Below are positions 50,842 to 59,449 of a stretch of DNA of 64,000 nucleotides, one piece after another. The stretch's first letter is position 1; each line of letters starts with the position of its first letter. The stretch comes from DATHBD01 sp035296325 (GTDB lineage: Bacteria; Actinomycetota; Actinomycetes; Mycobacteriales; Micromonosporaceae): positions 186,001 through 250,000 of the forward strand of contig DATHBD010000062.1 in the NCBI GenBank assembly GCA_035296325.1. The letters run 5' to 3'. Under the pieces are notes generated by a model. It ran no database searches, was not told the DNA's origin, and worked only from the letters and a program-made list of their open reading frames with translations. A program made the position numbers and the translations under genes.

Positions 50842-52404
50842 TCAGCCGGCGGTCACACCCAGGCTGTACGTCCCCGAGCCGCGCACCGAGGTGACCTGCC
50901 ACCGGTAGAAGCCGGCCGCCGCGGTCACCGCGAGGGTCTTGTCGCCCCCGCCGGCCGGGGCGCGCGCCACGGTCGCGAACTGCCGACCGTCCCAGCGCTG
51001 CAGCGCCAGCGTGAACTCCGCATCCCCCGGAACGTCCAGGCAGCCCAGCTGCCTGCCGCCCGCGGTGGTCTCGTAGAAGGCGCCGTCGGGCTGGATCTGG
51101 TTCGCTCCGCCGCCGGTCAGCGACCCGCGGAAGACCGTCGAACTGGTGGCGCAGCTGAGGGCGGCATCCCGCGCCGGCGGCGCGGGCGTTCCGGCGCCAC
51201 CGGTCGGCGGCTGCCCGGCGGCGTCGCTCCCGCCGCCGTTGGTGACCAGTCTCGCCCCGACTGCCGTGAGGATCTCGTTGACCGGCTGGAAGAACGACGC
51301 CCCGCCGGCCGTGCAGTCCCCGGAACCGCCGGACGTGATGCCCTGCGCCTGGTCACCGGAGATGAACGAGCCACCGGAGTCGCCGCCCTCGGCGCAGACG
51401 TCGGTCTGCGTCAGGCCGGTGACCGCGCCTTCGGGGTAGTTCACCGTGACGTTCTTGACCTGGATCCTGCCGCAGCGCGTGCCGGTGGTCGAGCCGGTTC
51501 GGCACACCGAGGCGCCGACCGGCGCTTCCTGGGAGCCGGCGACCGGCACAGTGCGGTTCTCCTGCGCCACGACCGGCTGGGGCGTCCAGTTCTGGTTCAC
51601 CTCGACCAGGGCGAAGTCGCCCCGGCCGGGGAAGGTGGACTGCTCGACGGTGCCCTGTGCGACCTGGTTGAAGCCGGTGGTCCGACTGCCGGCCGGGCCG
51701 CAGTGGCCGGCGGTCAGGAAGCCGTTGGCCACCGAGAAGCCAACCGAGCAGCGCGCGGAGCTGTTGACGAAGTACGCGTCACCGCCGCGCACGTCGAAGA
51801 GCGGGCGGACCGCGTCGGGCGCGGGCACCACCCGTACCGCGGCGGGGTCGGTGCCACTCGCGGCGATGAACGCCTCAGCCTGCTTCATGGCGGCCGGCTG
51901 AGCCAGGACGACAAGTGTGTTGCTCGGTACGTCGATGTACCAGCCGCGGATCGCGTTGTGCGCCGGCGTCGACGAATCGTCGAGGCCGTCCTTGAGCGTC
52001 GCGAGCTGGCTGGCGCTCCGGGTGACCACCCGGGGCTGTGCTCCCGCCGCCCGTACCGTCGCGGTGGCTGCGGAGTCGGTGACCGCGACCATCAGCTCCT
52101 GGCCGTTCTCGGCGATCCACGCACCGCCGAATCTCGCGCCCAGCTTGCTGCGCAGCCGGGATTCGGTGCGGCGGGCCCAGCGTTCCGTCGCGATCCGCGC
52201 CTGGGTCTGGGCCGGCGTGAGCCGCAGGTCGCGGGCCATCGCGGCGGCCATGTCGGGGTCCTGTGGTCGGGCGTCGGCGAAGGCGAGGGTGTCGAGCGAG
52301 CCGGGTGGCCGTTCGGTGGTGGCGAGCGCCGGGACAGTGACGGAGAACAGCGCGGCGAGTGCCACCAGCGCGACCGTCAGCAGGATCAATCGCCGTTGGA
52401 TCAT
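50842..52404 (-). CDS. streptogrisin/alpha-lytic-type secreted serine protease with prodomain and C-terminal beta-sandwich
   Basis: A 520-residue exported protease; ATG at 52404 with GGAGG. A signal peptide ends near ALA-TTER. The prodomain (residues about 40-195; ARIATERWARRTESRLRSKL) folds the enzyme and is then removed. The chymotrypsin-like domain has VANGFLTAGHCGPAG (His), GDFALVEVNQNW (Asp) and DVCAEGGDSGGSFISG (Ser). After a Gly/Pro linker a C-terminal beta-sandwich of about 110 residues (PPC-like) follows. It degrades protein outside the cell. A family S1E assignment is firm; specificity was not deduced. Confidence 0.93.
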   Translation of the reverse strand: MIQRRLILLTVALVALAALFSVTVPALATTERPPGSLDTLAFADARPQDPDMAAAMARDLRLTPAQTQARIATERWARRTESRLRSKLGARFGGAWIAENGQELMVAVTDSAATATVRAAGAQPRVVTRSASQLATLKDGLDDSSTPAHNAIRGWYIDVPSNTLVVLAQPAAMKQAEAFIAASGTDPAAVRVVPAPDAVRPLFDVRGGDAYFVNSSARCSVGFSVANGFLTAGHCGPAGSRTTGFNQVAQGTVEQSTFPGRGDFALVEVNQNWTPQPVVAQENRTVPVAGSQEAPVGASVCRTGSTTGTRCGRIQVKNVTVNYPEGAVTGLTQTDVCAEGGDSGGSFISGDQAQGITSGGSGDCTAGGASFFQPVNEILTAVGARLVTNGGGSDAAGQPPTGGAGTPAPPARDAALSCATSSTVFRGSLTGGGANQIQPDGAFYETTAGGRQLGCLDVPGDAEFTLALQRWDGRQFATVARAPAGGGDKTLAVTAAAGFYRWQVTSVRGSGTYSLGVTAG

Positions 52405-52698
52405 GCCGCCTCCGCCCCGCCGCTCGCGGCGTGCGGGGGGAACTGCGCTCAGCTGCAAAGGGGTGCGGATGACGACCTCCGGGGTCCGATCGGGCGGCGA
52501 CCGGGACAAATCAGGACTTGGTACTTCTCCGGCATATGCGTCGAGGGAGCTCCACCAGGCCTCCTTCGCGTCGGAATGGCAACGTCGGACCGACCGCCCG
52601 GACGCACCGCCCGGAGGGGCGGCGCATCCGGCCATCGAGCGCCGTCATAGCGGAGTACGGTGCACGCCGCTGTGGAGTTCATTGGTTACCGTGCTTGT
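52405..52698. other. intergenic region upstream of the protease gene
   Basis: No supported gene lies in the 326-base gap 52405-52730. Several G/C-rich inverted pairs such as CCGCCCGGA/GCGG occur around 52600-52630, but none is convincing as a regulatory site. Confidence 0.5.
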
Positions 52699-52714
52699 CG
52701 GGAAAAATTTCCCG
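52699..52714 (-). terminator. AT-rich hairpin downstream of the expansin gene
   Basis: CGGGAAA (52699-52705) is perfectly inverted as TTTCCCG (52708-52714) with two bases between. It lies 17 bases past the expansin stop. It is short for a terminator and could also be a protein-binding site. Confidence 0.4.
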
Positions 52715-52730
52715 GCCAGCCTCGGCGCAG

Positions 52731-53855
52731 TCACCGGCAGCCGCTCGCGGCGGCCTGAACGGCTGGGCCGGCCTCGTCGGTGGACGTCGCCGGGTCGGCG
52801 CTGGCGCTCGCCGCGGCTTCCACGCTCACGTCCGCCGATGGAGTCTGGGCGGCCGCCGGTGCCGCTGTGGTCGACGCGGCGGATGGAGTCGTCGTGGCGA
52901 CTGCCGAGGCGGTGGCCCCCGGCCGGGGCCGGGCCGGTGCGGTACTGGTCCGGGGCTGGTTCGCCGCCGAGCCCGCCGCTGAGCCTGCCGCTGAGCCCGC
53001 CGCCCCGTCCCGCATGAAGACGCCGGTCCGCTGCACCGTGCCCGGGCTCAGCGTGATCCCGGAGACCGTCGCCTGACGCCCGGTGACATCGGTGAGTCGC
53101 ACGGTGAACGGGCCACTGCCGGCGCCGTTGGTGTCCAGCCAGTAGTTGTAGTCGGTCCGGGTGAGCCCTTCCCAGGCGCCGGAACCGCTCTTCAGCTCCA
53201 CCTTGGCCAGGGCGTTGCCGGTGTTGTCGGCGAGGATCGCCAGCCAGTACTGCGACGAGCCTTCCTTGACCCGCATCGTCAACGGCTCGGACAGGGCTGG
53301 GTCGCGGACCACCTGGTAGGTGATCGGGATGATCCCGGCGACCTGGTCGCCGATCCGCTTGAACGCCTCCAGGCCGAGGTCGAGGTGCCCGGGGGCGCAC
53401 TCCGGGCACTGGTCCACCGCCTTGACCCGCACGGTGCCCTTGGGGCCGGTCACGTCGTAGTACGCGCCACAGCCACCGGCGGCGGCGTACGCGGCCGGGC
53501 CAAGCGCGACGTACAGCGGGCTGGCCTGGTGGCCGAACGAGCAGTTTCCGCCGTTTCCGCCGACGGTGTAGTAGGTCGCCTTACCCGAGGACCCGGCCAG
53601 CGCCGGTGCCGCCGTGGCGCAACCGGCGCTCACGGACTGGACCACGAGGAGTACCGAGGCAAGCACCGCCACCGCGGCGAACCCGCCGGCGCCCGCCAGC
53701 ACCCAGCCGGGCAACCGCCGGATCCGGGTCAACCAGTCGGTGACCAGCCCCGCGACTCGTTGGGCCGCCTCGGCGGATGGTGTCGCCGTGCCGGCCGCAT
53801 GCCGGCGTCGACCCACCCGCGGTGTACCGGAAGATAGATAATCGCCACTATGCAC
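52731..53855 (-). CDS. bacterial expansin-like protein, membrane-anchored, with disordered tail
   Basis: A 374-residue protein. After a basic cytosolic start there is one membrane helix (about 50-73). The six-stranded double-psi barrel follows: GKATYYTVGGNGGNCSFG, GGCGAYYDVTGPKGTVRVKA and VDQCPECAPGHLDLGLEAF, with the catalytic-type Asp in HLDL. Then a CBM63-like beta-sandwich (MRVKEGSSQYWLAILADNTG, TDYNYWLDTNGAGSGPFTVR) and an Ala/Ser/Thr/Pro tail of about 85 residues. Expansins loosen cellulose without hydrolysis and help bacteria colonise plants. The GTG start lies inside the end of the PAP2 gene (8-base overlap), implying translational coupling. Confidence 0.9.
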   Translation of the reverse strand: MHSGDYLSSGTPRVGRRRHAAGTATPSAEAAQRVAGLVTDWLTRIRRLPGWVLAGAGGFAAVAVLASVLLVVQSVSAGCATAAPALAGSSGKATYYTVGGNGGNCSFGHQASPLYVALGPAAYAAAGGCGAYYDVTGPKGTVRVKAVDQCPECAPGHLDLGLEAFKRIGDQVAGIIPITYQVVRDPALSEPLTMRVKEGSSQYWLAILADNTGNALAKVELKSGSGAWEGLTRTDYNYWLDTNGAGSGPFTVRLTDVTGRQATVSGITLSPGTVQRTGVFMRDGAAGSAAGSAAGSAANQPRTSTAPARPRPGATASAVATTTPSAASTTAAPAAAQTPSADVSVEAAASASADPATSTDEAGPAVQAAASGCR

Positions 53856-54921
53856 CCGTCGATGCTAGTGGCTCTCGACGATGTTGCACATCCACCCCGG
53901 GGTCACCGGCTGCGTCGCCACAGCTGTCGGCGCCACCCTCCGGGGTCGGCCCGCCACCCGGTCCGGCGCTGCGCCAGGCGGCCCAGGCGCGCTCAGCCAC
54001 AGTGACCACACCGAATGTCACCGCGACGTAGGCCCAGCCGAGCAGCACGTCGATCACCCAGTGCTCGCCCGAGTACACCAGGGCGAGCCCCATCGTCACC
54101 GGGTAAGCGGCGAGCAGTGGCCACCAGCGACGCCGTACCCGGGAAGCGAAGAACGCGACGCAGAACAGCGCGAACGCCGAGTGCAGTGACGGCACCGCGG
54201 CGATCGGGTTGGAGAGGTTCTGTGCCTGGCTGAGCAGGTGCCCGGCATTGTGCAGGCCGATCGCGCGCCACCCGCGGCTGGAGATGCGCTCGACGTGGTC
54301 GACCAGGCCCACCTGCGATGCCCACCACGGCGGCGCGGCCGGGTAGAGGAAGTACGTGGTGAGGCCGGCCGCCGAAAGGGCCATCCACCGCCGCAGGAAC
54401 CGCGCCCACTCCCGGCGGCTGCGCAGCCAGAGCACCACGGCGATGATCGGAGCGAGGATGAAATGACTGGCGTAGACCCAGCTCACCACGGCGTCCCACC
54501 AGTGCACGGCGGCCGGGTCGTAGAAGTGCCGCTGCAGCCACACCGTCGGGACCTCGCCCCGGAACAACCACCGGTCCGCGCCGATCAGCTCGGTGACATG
54601 GGGCAGCTTGCCGTTGTCGGCCCAGCCGCGGCTGATGTCGTACACCGAGAGCAGCACGACGATCGGCAGCCAGTCCCGCAGGAACGCCAGGTGGTCACGC
54701 GCCGGACGGCCGATCCGCCAGCAGATCGTGCCGAGCCACAGCCACATCGTGATGGAGATGATGTCGGCAGGCAGCCCGATCAGGCGCCACCAGAGCAGGA
54801 ACGCGATGCCGTAGCCGGCGAGCGCGGCCAACCGCCGCCGGCGGTTGCCCGGGTCGACCGCGGCAGGGGTGACGTCCGGTGGCGCGGGCGCCGAGGTGGC
54901 CTGCTTCACCTGCTGCTTCAC
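53848..54921 (-). CDS. PAP2-superfamily membrane protein (inositol phosphotransferase-like)
   Basis: A 357-residue polytopic membrane protein, GTG at 54921 with GGGGAG. Six hydrophobic segments and the PAP2 motif set are visible: the loop AAVPSLHSAFALFCVAFF (SxxH) and YSGEHWVIDVLLGW (H...D), in the layout of the actinobacterial PAP2_3 group, which includes inositol phosphorylceramide synthase-like enzymes. A cytosolic Gly/Pro tail ends with the overlap into the expansin gene. Envelope lipid or glycolipid headgroup transfer is a reasonable guess. Its link with expansin is unusual. Confidence 0.85.
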   Translation of the reverse strand: MKQQVKQATSAPAPPDVTPAAVDPGNRRRRLAALAGYGIAFLLWWRLIGLPADIISITMWLWLGTICWRIGRPARDHLAFLRDWLPIVVLLSVYDISRGWADNGKLPHVTELIGADRWLFRGEVPTVWLQRHFYDPAAVHWWDAVVSWVYASHFILAPIIAVVLWLRSRREWARFLRRWMALSAAGLTTYFLYPAAPPWWASQVGLVDHVERISSRGWRAIGLHNAGHLLSQAQNLSNPIAAVPSLHSAFALFCVAFFASRVRRRWWPLLAAYPVTMGLALVYSGEHWVIDVLLGWAYVAVTFGVVTVAERAWAAWRSAGPGGGPTPEGGADSCGDAAGDPGVDVQHRREPLASTGA

Positions 54922-54976
54922 CTGCCGTAACTCCCCGTACCGCTGGGGTGAGGCTCCAGTTTAGCCAGCGGTGCTG

Positions 54977-56023
54977 TCAGCGCGGTCGGCCGTACCCCAC
55001 GATCGGCGCGAACTCCATCCCCCGCATCGCGATGCGCCGGCCGGTCCGCGGAGCGTCGATGACGCGTCCGCCGCCTGCGTAGAGCGCGACGTGGTGCACG
55101 TCGCCGAAGTAGAAGACCAGGTCACCGGGGCGCAGCTGGTCGCGGGTGACGGCCCGCATCGCGCGCTTCTGCTGTGCGGCGCTGTGCGGCAGCCCGACGC
55201 CGGCGCTGTGCCAGGCCTTCATGGTCAGACCGGAGCAGTCGAACGTGTCCGGGCCTTCCGCGCCGTACCGGTACGGCTTTCCGATCTGGGCCTGCGCGAA
55301 CCGGACCGCCGCACTGCCCACATCGGAGCCGGACACGGGCACGTACGGGTCGCTGACCTCGGGGTTCGGCGTGGACCGGTCGCTGGGTGCGGGCCGGCGA
55401 GCCGATCGGTCCGGGGCGGCCGGCTGTGCCCGGCTGGCCCTCGGTGCGCGCGCGGCCCTTGCGGCTCCGGCCTCCAACTCGTGCAGCCGGCTGATGCGTG
55501 CCTCGATGACCGCCCGCTGACGCTCCAGCTCGCCGGCTTCCGCGCGCTGGCGGTCCGCCAGGCCGGTCAGGGTGCGCTGCTCGTCGCGGTACCGGTCGCG
55601 GGCGACGAGCAGTGCGCTCACCTCCCGGGAGCGTTCCGTGCGGAAGTGGTCCAGCAGGGTGAGCTGGTCCATGACGGTGCCTGGGGAGTCCGCGGACAGC
55701 AGTGCGGACACCGATGCCATGCCGCCGGTGCGGTACGCGCCGGCGGCGAGCATTCCGACTCGCTCCTGGGCGACCTCGGCGGCGCTCTCCAGCGGTGCCA
55801 ACTGGCCGGCGACGGCCTGAAGCTGGGCGGTGGTGCCCTGCAACCGACCCTGCGCGACGTTGAATGCCTCGACGATCACGTCCAGCTCGTGGACGACGTC
55901 GGCAAGTTGCCGTTCCACCTCGGCCGGTGCGGGCTCGCCGCGTGCCGGCGCCGCCGACAGCGTGACGGCGAAGGCTGCGGTACCGGCGAGTAAACCACCT
56001 TGAAGCGTCCTCAATAGGGCCAC
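54977..56023 (-). CDS. secreted NlpC/P60 peptidoglycan endopeptidase
   Basis: A 348-residue exported protein. A signal peptide ends near ARG-EPAPA. Residues about 35-190 are a long coiled coil (VERQLADVVHELDVIVEAFN, QRAEAGELERQRAVIEARIS), followed by an Arg/Ala/Pro linker and a C-terminal NlpC/P60 domain with Cys in TFDCSGLTMKAWHSAG, His in VHHVALYAGGGRVIDAP. This is the RipA-like pattern of actinobacterial enzymes that cut D-Glu-meso-DAP bonds during growth and division; the coiled coil usually keeps the enzyme inactive. The GTG start follows no strong ribosome site. It is co-directional with the PAP2/expansin genes, 55 bases before them. Confidence 0.92.
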   Translation of the reverse strand: MALLRTLQGGLLAGTAAFAVTLSAAPARGEPAPAEVERQLADVVHELDVIVEAFNVAQGRLQGTTAQLQAVAGQLAPLESAAEVAQERVGMLAAGAYRTGGMASVSALLSADSPGTVMDQLTLLDHFRTERSREVSALLVARDRYRDEQRTLTGLADRQRAEAGELERQRAVIEARISRLHELEAGAARAARAPRASRAQPAAPDRSARRPAPSDRSTPNPEVSDPYVPVSGSDVGSAAVRFAQAQIGKPYRYGAEGPDTFDCSGLTMKAWHSAGVGLPHSAAQQKRAMRAVTRDQLRPGDLVFYFGDVHHVALYAGGGRVIDAPRTGRRIAMRGMEFAPIVGYGRPR

Positions 56024-56318
56024 AGTTGACTAACGCTACATCACGTTTATATCGGACAGCCTTCGATTCCGTGTTCAGCGCGGATCCGGGCGTGGCGCAT
56101 CCGGGTCGCCTCCCGGTGAATTCGCGGCTGAGTGGCCTCCGCCGGTTCATCCGGGTGCCGTGGAACGTCCATGCGGGATGGCGAACCTTTCGGGGCAAGG
56201 AATGCCGGGCCGTCCGCACTCCATGATGGACGGACTGGCGCATTGTCACCGCTCAGCCGGTGCGCAGTGGTGCGGTCGTCGCCGCCATTTCTGACCCGCT
56301 GCACCATCACTGCGCTGC
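56024..56318. other. upstream region of the NlpC/P60 gene; no supported gene
   Basis: Divergent control region between the peptidoglycan hydrolase and the permease. I looked for a c-di-AMP (ydaO-type) riboswitch on the minus strand, common before such hydrolases, and did not find its conserved blocks. Confidence 0.5.
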
Positions 56319-56347
56319 TGATCAACGCCAAATGTTTGCATTGATCA
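56319..56347. promoter_or_regulatory. extended inverted repeat (operator candidate) over the permease -35
   Basis: TGATCAA (56319-56325) and TTGATCA (56341-56347) flank an inner CAAA (56329-56332) and TTTG (56335-56338). The right half overlaps the -35 hexamer, so a bound protein would block transcription of the permease. Confidence 0.55.
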
Positions 56348-56369
56348 CCCCTCCGGTGACCTCTACGAT
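56341..56369 (+). promoter_or_regulatory. promoter of the amino-acid permease
   Basis: TTGATC (56341-56346), a 17-base spacer and TACGAT (56364-56369) predict a start near 56376, leaving a short leader of about 29 bases before the ATG at 56405. Confidence 0.6.
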
Positions 56370-56404
56370 GTCGTGCGACCCTTCCCCATAGATAGAGGTA
56401 TGCG

Positions 56405-57940
56405 ATGGCGCTCGAATCCACCATCCAAGGTGGTCTTGCTAGCAGAAGGTTAGGTGTCGGCTCGCTCGTCTTCTTCACTGTCGCGGCCTCGGCGCCGATG
56501 ACGGTCCTCGCCGGCGGCGTGGTCGCGACCTTCGCCGTTTCCGGCGTGGTCGGCGTTCCGCTGGCGTTCCCGGTCATCGCTGCCGCGTTGGCGTTGTTCG
56601 CGGTGGGGTACGCCGCGATGAGCCGCTACGTGTTCAACGCCGGCGCTCTGTACTCCTACATCTCCCAAGGGCTCGGCCGGTCATGGGGGGTTTCCGGCAG
56701 CCTGGTGGCGTTGCTGGGCTACAACGCGATCCAGATCGGCCTGTACGGGCTCTGGGGCTTCGCGGTCGACATCTTCATGCAGTCGCACTTCAACGTCGCG
56801 TGGCCCTGGTGGTTGTGGGCGCTCCTGGCCTGGGTGGCGGTCGGCATCCTCGGCCTGCTGAAGATCGACCTGAACGCCAAGGTGCTGTCGGTGCTGCTCA
56901 TCGCGGAGGTCATCGCGGTGCTGCTCTACGACGTGGCCGCCTTCACCCACCCGGCCGGCGGCAGCATCAGCACCGCCGCGCTGACCCCGGACAGCCTGTT
57001 CGTCAACGGGATCGGCGCCGTGTTCGCGTTGACCATCGCGGCGTTCGTCGGGTTCGAGCAGGCCGCCGTCTACGCCGAGGAGGCGCGTGACCCGCGCCGC
57101 ACCGTGGCGCGGGCAACCTACATCACCGTGGCGATCACCGCGGTCCTGTACTTCATCTCGGCGTGGGCGATGACCGTCGCCAGCGGCCCGGAGAACGTCA
57201 TCGCCGACGCGCAGAACCCGGAGTCCGGCATTCCGTTCTCCACGCTGGCCGTGCACTACGGAGACACCGTCGCCACGATCGCCAACGTCCTGCTCATCAC
57301 GAGCGTCTTCGCCGCGCTGCTGAGCTTCCACAACGGCGTCGCACGGTACCTGTTCGCCCTGGGCCGGGAGCGGGTGCTGCCGCCGGTGCTGGGCCAGACC
57401 GGCCGCACGTCGTCCGCGCCCACCGCGGGCTCCATCGTGCAGACCGTGATCGCCGCGGTCGTGCTGGCCGTCTTCATCGGACTGCGGCTCGACCCGCTGA
57501 CCCAGCTCTTCACCTGGCTCAGCTACGTCGCCGCGGTGGCGGTGCTGCTGCTGATGATCGGCACGTCGGCGGCGGTGATCGGCTTCTTCCAGCGCCGGCG
57601 CAACGTCGAGGAGAACGCGTGGCAGCGGCTTGTCGCCCCGATCCTGGCCATCGTGGCCCTGGGCGCCATCACCTGGGTGACCGTGCAGAACTCCTCGTCC
57701 GTGCTGGGTGCGGAGGAGGGCTCGGCGCTGGTCTGGCTCCTGCCGGCATCGGTCTTCCTCGCGGCGGCCCTGGGCCTGCTGTGGGGCGTCGTCCTCAAGA
57801 AGACCAAGCCGGAGATCTACCAGGGCGTGGGCTTCGCCGGTGACCTCAACGCGGCGGATGTGCACGACCCGGGTCTGCACGACCCGGCGAGCAGCCGGGG
57901 GAAGTCCCGGCACCGGCCGGACAGCCAGATGCGGGTCTGA
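56405..57940 (+). CDS. APC-superfamily amino acid permease
   Basis: A 511-residue protein with about 12 membrane helices. The opening LGVGSLVFFTVAASAPMTVL and the later IAAFVGFEQAAVYAEEARDP (helix with the E-E pair) are the APC hallmarks. It imports an amino acid or amine by proton or sodium coupling. The cytosolic tail (about 45 residues, ending KSRHRPDSQMRV) is charged. The substrate cannot be read from sequence; no catabolic gene follows, which leaves no context clue. It ends at a strong terminator and has its own regulated promoter. Confidence 0.92.
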   Translation: MALESTIQGGLASRRLGVGSLVFFTVAASAPMTVLAGGVVATFAVSGVVGVPLAFPVIAAALALFAVGYAAMSRYVFNAGALYSYISQGLGRSWGVSGSLVALLGYNAIQIGLYGLWGFAVDIFMQSHFNVAWPWWLWALLAWVAVGILGLLKIDLNAKVLSVLLIAEVIAVLLYDVAAFTHPAGGSISTAALTPDSLFVNGIGAVFALTIAAFVGFEQAAVYAEEARDPRRTVARATYITVAITAVLYFISAWAMTVASGPENVIADAQNPESGIPFSTLAVHYGDTVATIANVLLITSVFAALLSFHNGVARYLFALGRERVLPPVLGQTGRTSSAPTAGSIVQTVIAAVVLAVFIGLRLDPLTQLFTWLSYVAAVAVLLLMIGTSAAVIGFFQRRRNVEENAWQRLVAPILAIVALGAITWVTVQNSSSVLGAEEGSALVWLLPASVFLAAALGLLWGVVLKKTKPEIYQGVGFAGDLNAADVHDPGLHDPASSRGKSRHRPDSQMRV

Positions 57941-57959
57941 CCACCTGCTGAAACACAGC

Positions 57960-57992
57960 CGGCGGCGGTGGGGGCCACCCCCACCGCCGCCG
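57960..57992. terminator. bidirectional terminator between permease and GNAT genes
   Basis: A perfect 15-base stem CGGCGGCGGTGGGGG / CCCCCACCGCCGCCG with a 3-base loop and TTTG after it. Confidence 0.92.
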
Positions 57993-58006
57993 TTTGCTCC
58001 GGTCGG

Positions 58007-58636
58007 TCAGTCCGCAGCGGTGGCCGGCGCGGGATCCCGCCACATCGGGTACAGGCTCGGCCCGCTCGGCAGGTCGAGGGTCTTCTCGGCCCGGACGAAT
58101 CCCAGCCGGTCGTAGAGAATGGCGTTGCGGTCGCAACTCGCCTCGAGGTAGGCGGGCCGACCGGCCGCGTCCAGCTCATCGAGCTGGGCACCGATCAGGG
58201 CGGAGGCCACACCCTGGCTCTGCCGGAGCGGATCGACGGCAGCGAACGCCAGGTAGGCGTGCGCCCGGTGGTGGGGGTGCTGCTGCGTCATCAACGCGTC
58301 AAGCGTGCCGAAGCGCGGCGCGTACGGGCCGATCACGTCGGTCATCACCCGCTGCAGCTCGGCCGGATCGTCGTCGCTCGGGGCGGCCGGGTCGACATCG
58401 AACCACAGCGTCACGCCGATCAGACCGGACGGCCCTTCGGCGATCACGGCCCGCTGGCACTCGATGGACTGGTCGACGAAGACGCCGAAGAACGCCGGCT
58501 GGAGCCGCTCCCGATCATCGGGGTCGGCGAACAGCCAGACCGACACCGGGTCGTCCTGGAACGCGCGCCCCATCAATGCGCGCATCTCCGCCGCGTCGCC
58601 CGGCTCCGCGGCTCTGATCTTCAATCCTTCAGGCAT
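58007..58636 (-). CDS. GNAT-family N-acetyltransferase, second
   Basis: A 209-residue single-domain acetyltransferase. The acceptor half shows IRAAEPGDAAEMRALMGRAF and the CoA-binding region HAYLAFAAVDPLRQSQGVAS (R/Q-x-x-G-x-A), followed by YLEASCDRNAILYDRLGFV. It resembles the GNATs with an inserted central region that acetylate small molecules. No neighbour suggests a substrate. It is convergent with the permease across the terminator at 57960. Confidence 0.9.
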   Translation of the reverse strand: MPEGLKIRAAEPGDAAEMRALMGRAFQDDPVSVWLFADPDDRERLQPAFFGVFVDQSIECQRAVIAEGPSGLIGVTLWFDVDPAAPSDDDPAELQRVMTDVIGPYAPRFGTLDALMTQQHPHHRAHAYLAFAAVDPLRQSQGVASALIGAQLDELDAAGRPAYLEASCDRNAILYDRLGFVRAEKTLDLPSGPSLYPMWRDPAPATAAD

Positions 58637-58688
58637 GCAGGCTCACCTATCCTGTTCGTCGAGGGGTTGCTCCATTGAGGACGGAACG

Positions 58689-59333
58689 TCACCGGCCGCG
58701 GACGGAGAGTGCGATGGCCGTCACGGCCTTCGTCACCCCGGCGACGATGGCGAGCATGTCCGGGCGCAGCCGCCGCGACATCCCCTCCAATCCTTCGCGG
58801 ATCTCCCGGGGGTAGCCGCCGTCGGCGATCACGGTGTCGAGCTTGGTGGCCAGCACCAGTGCGGCCAGCGTGGCTGTCTGCTCGTCAAGCGGTTCGTGGG
58901 GGCGCTGGGCGATGTAACGCAGCCGCACCCGGGGGCGGGCGGACTGGATCGGATCCCGGGAAACGTAGCGCACGCTGCGCCGGAGCATCCCGGTCTCCCG
59001 GTTCAGGAGGCCTTTCCCGGCGAGTTGCTCGCCGACCATGGAGTACGCCTCGCCGCGCAGATATTCCACCCACGCCCGGGCCGGGTGGAACGCGGTCTGC
59101 TTGCCGATCTCGGCCACCACGACGTTGGTGACCTCGTCATCCCATGGACGTGCGTCGAGCAGTCTGACCTTGTCGTCCTCCACAATCTCGATGCGGCCGT
59201 AGCTCAGGAGTTGCGCCAGTAACGCCCCGGCCAGCCCGGTCGAGAGCACTTCCTGGTTGATGTGCGGCCGGCCCGAGTAGTCGTCGTGGGCGAGCAGAAA
59301 GTACTCGCCGGAAAGCGGTGGAACGGGGTCCAT
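58689..59333 (-). CDS. GPP34-family (Golgi phosphoprotein 3-like) protein
   Basis: A 214-residue protein; the ATG at 59333 with a CGAGGCAG ribosome site is preferred over longer frames. It shows the GPP34 pattern: LSGEYFLLAHDDYSGRPHIN near the start, LSTGLAGALLAQLLSYGRIE, then ETGMLRRSVRYVSRDPIQSA and LVLATKLDTVIADGGYPREI. Eukaryotic members bind phosphatidylinositol 4-phosphate; actinobacteria have expanded paralogues whose role is unclear, possibly at membranes during development or stress. It is close to the following methyltransferase gene, same strand. Confidence 0.88.
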   Translation of the reverse strand: MDPVPPLSGEYFLLAHDDYSGRPHINQEVLSTGLAGALLAQLLSYGRIEIVEDDKVRLLDARPWDDEVTNVVVAEIGKQTAFHPARAWVEYLRGEAYSMVGEQLAGKGLLNRETGMLRRSVRYVSRDPIQSARPRVRLRYIAQRPHEPLDEQTATLAALVLATKLDTVIADGGYPREIREGLEGMSRRLRPDMLAIVAGVTKAVTAIALSVRGR

Positions 59334-59449
59334 GACTGCTGCCTCGCAGGTCGGGGCCACGGTCTGGCGCGGTCTCGGTGGGGATGGTCGAGAGCGCACG
59401 CTAGTCGAAGTGGATCGCCGCTTCAAGCTCGCCAGGTAGTGACGTTGAC

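Noticed and set aside
56024..56318. c-di-AMP (ydaO) riboswitch before the NlpC/P60 gene
   Set aside because: The conserved GGGGGAACC, GGGGTGAAT and ACAGCTAACCCCGTAGGC-like blocks were not found on the minus strand.
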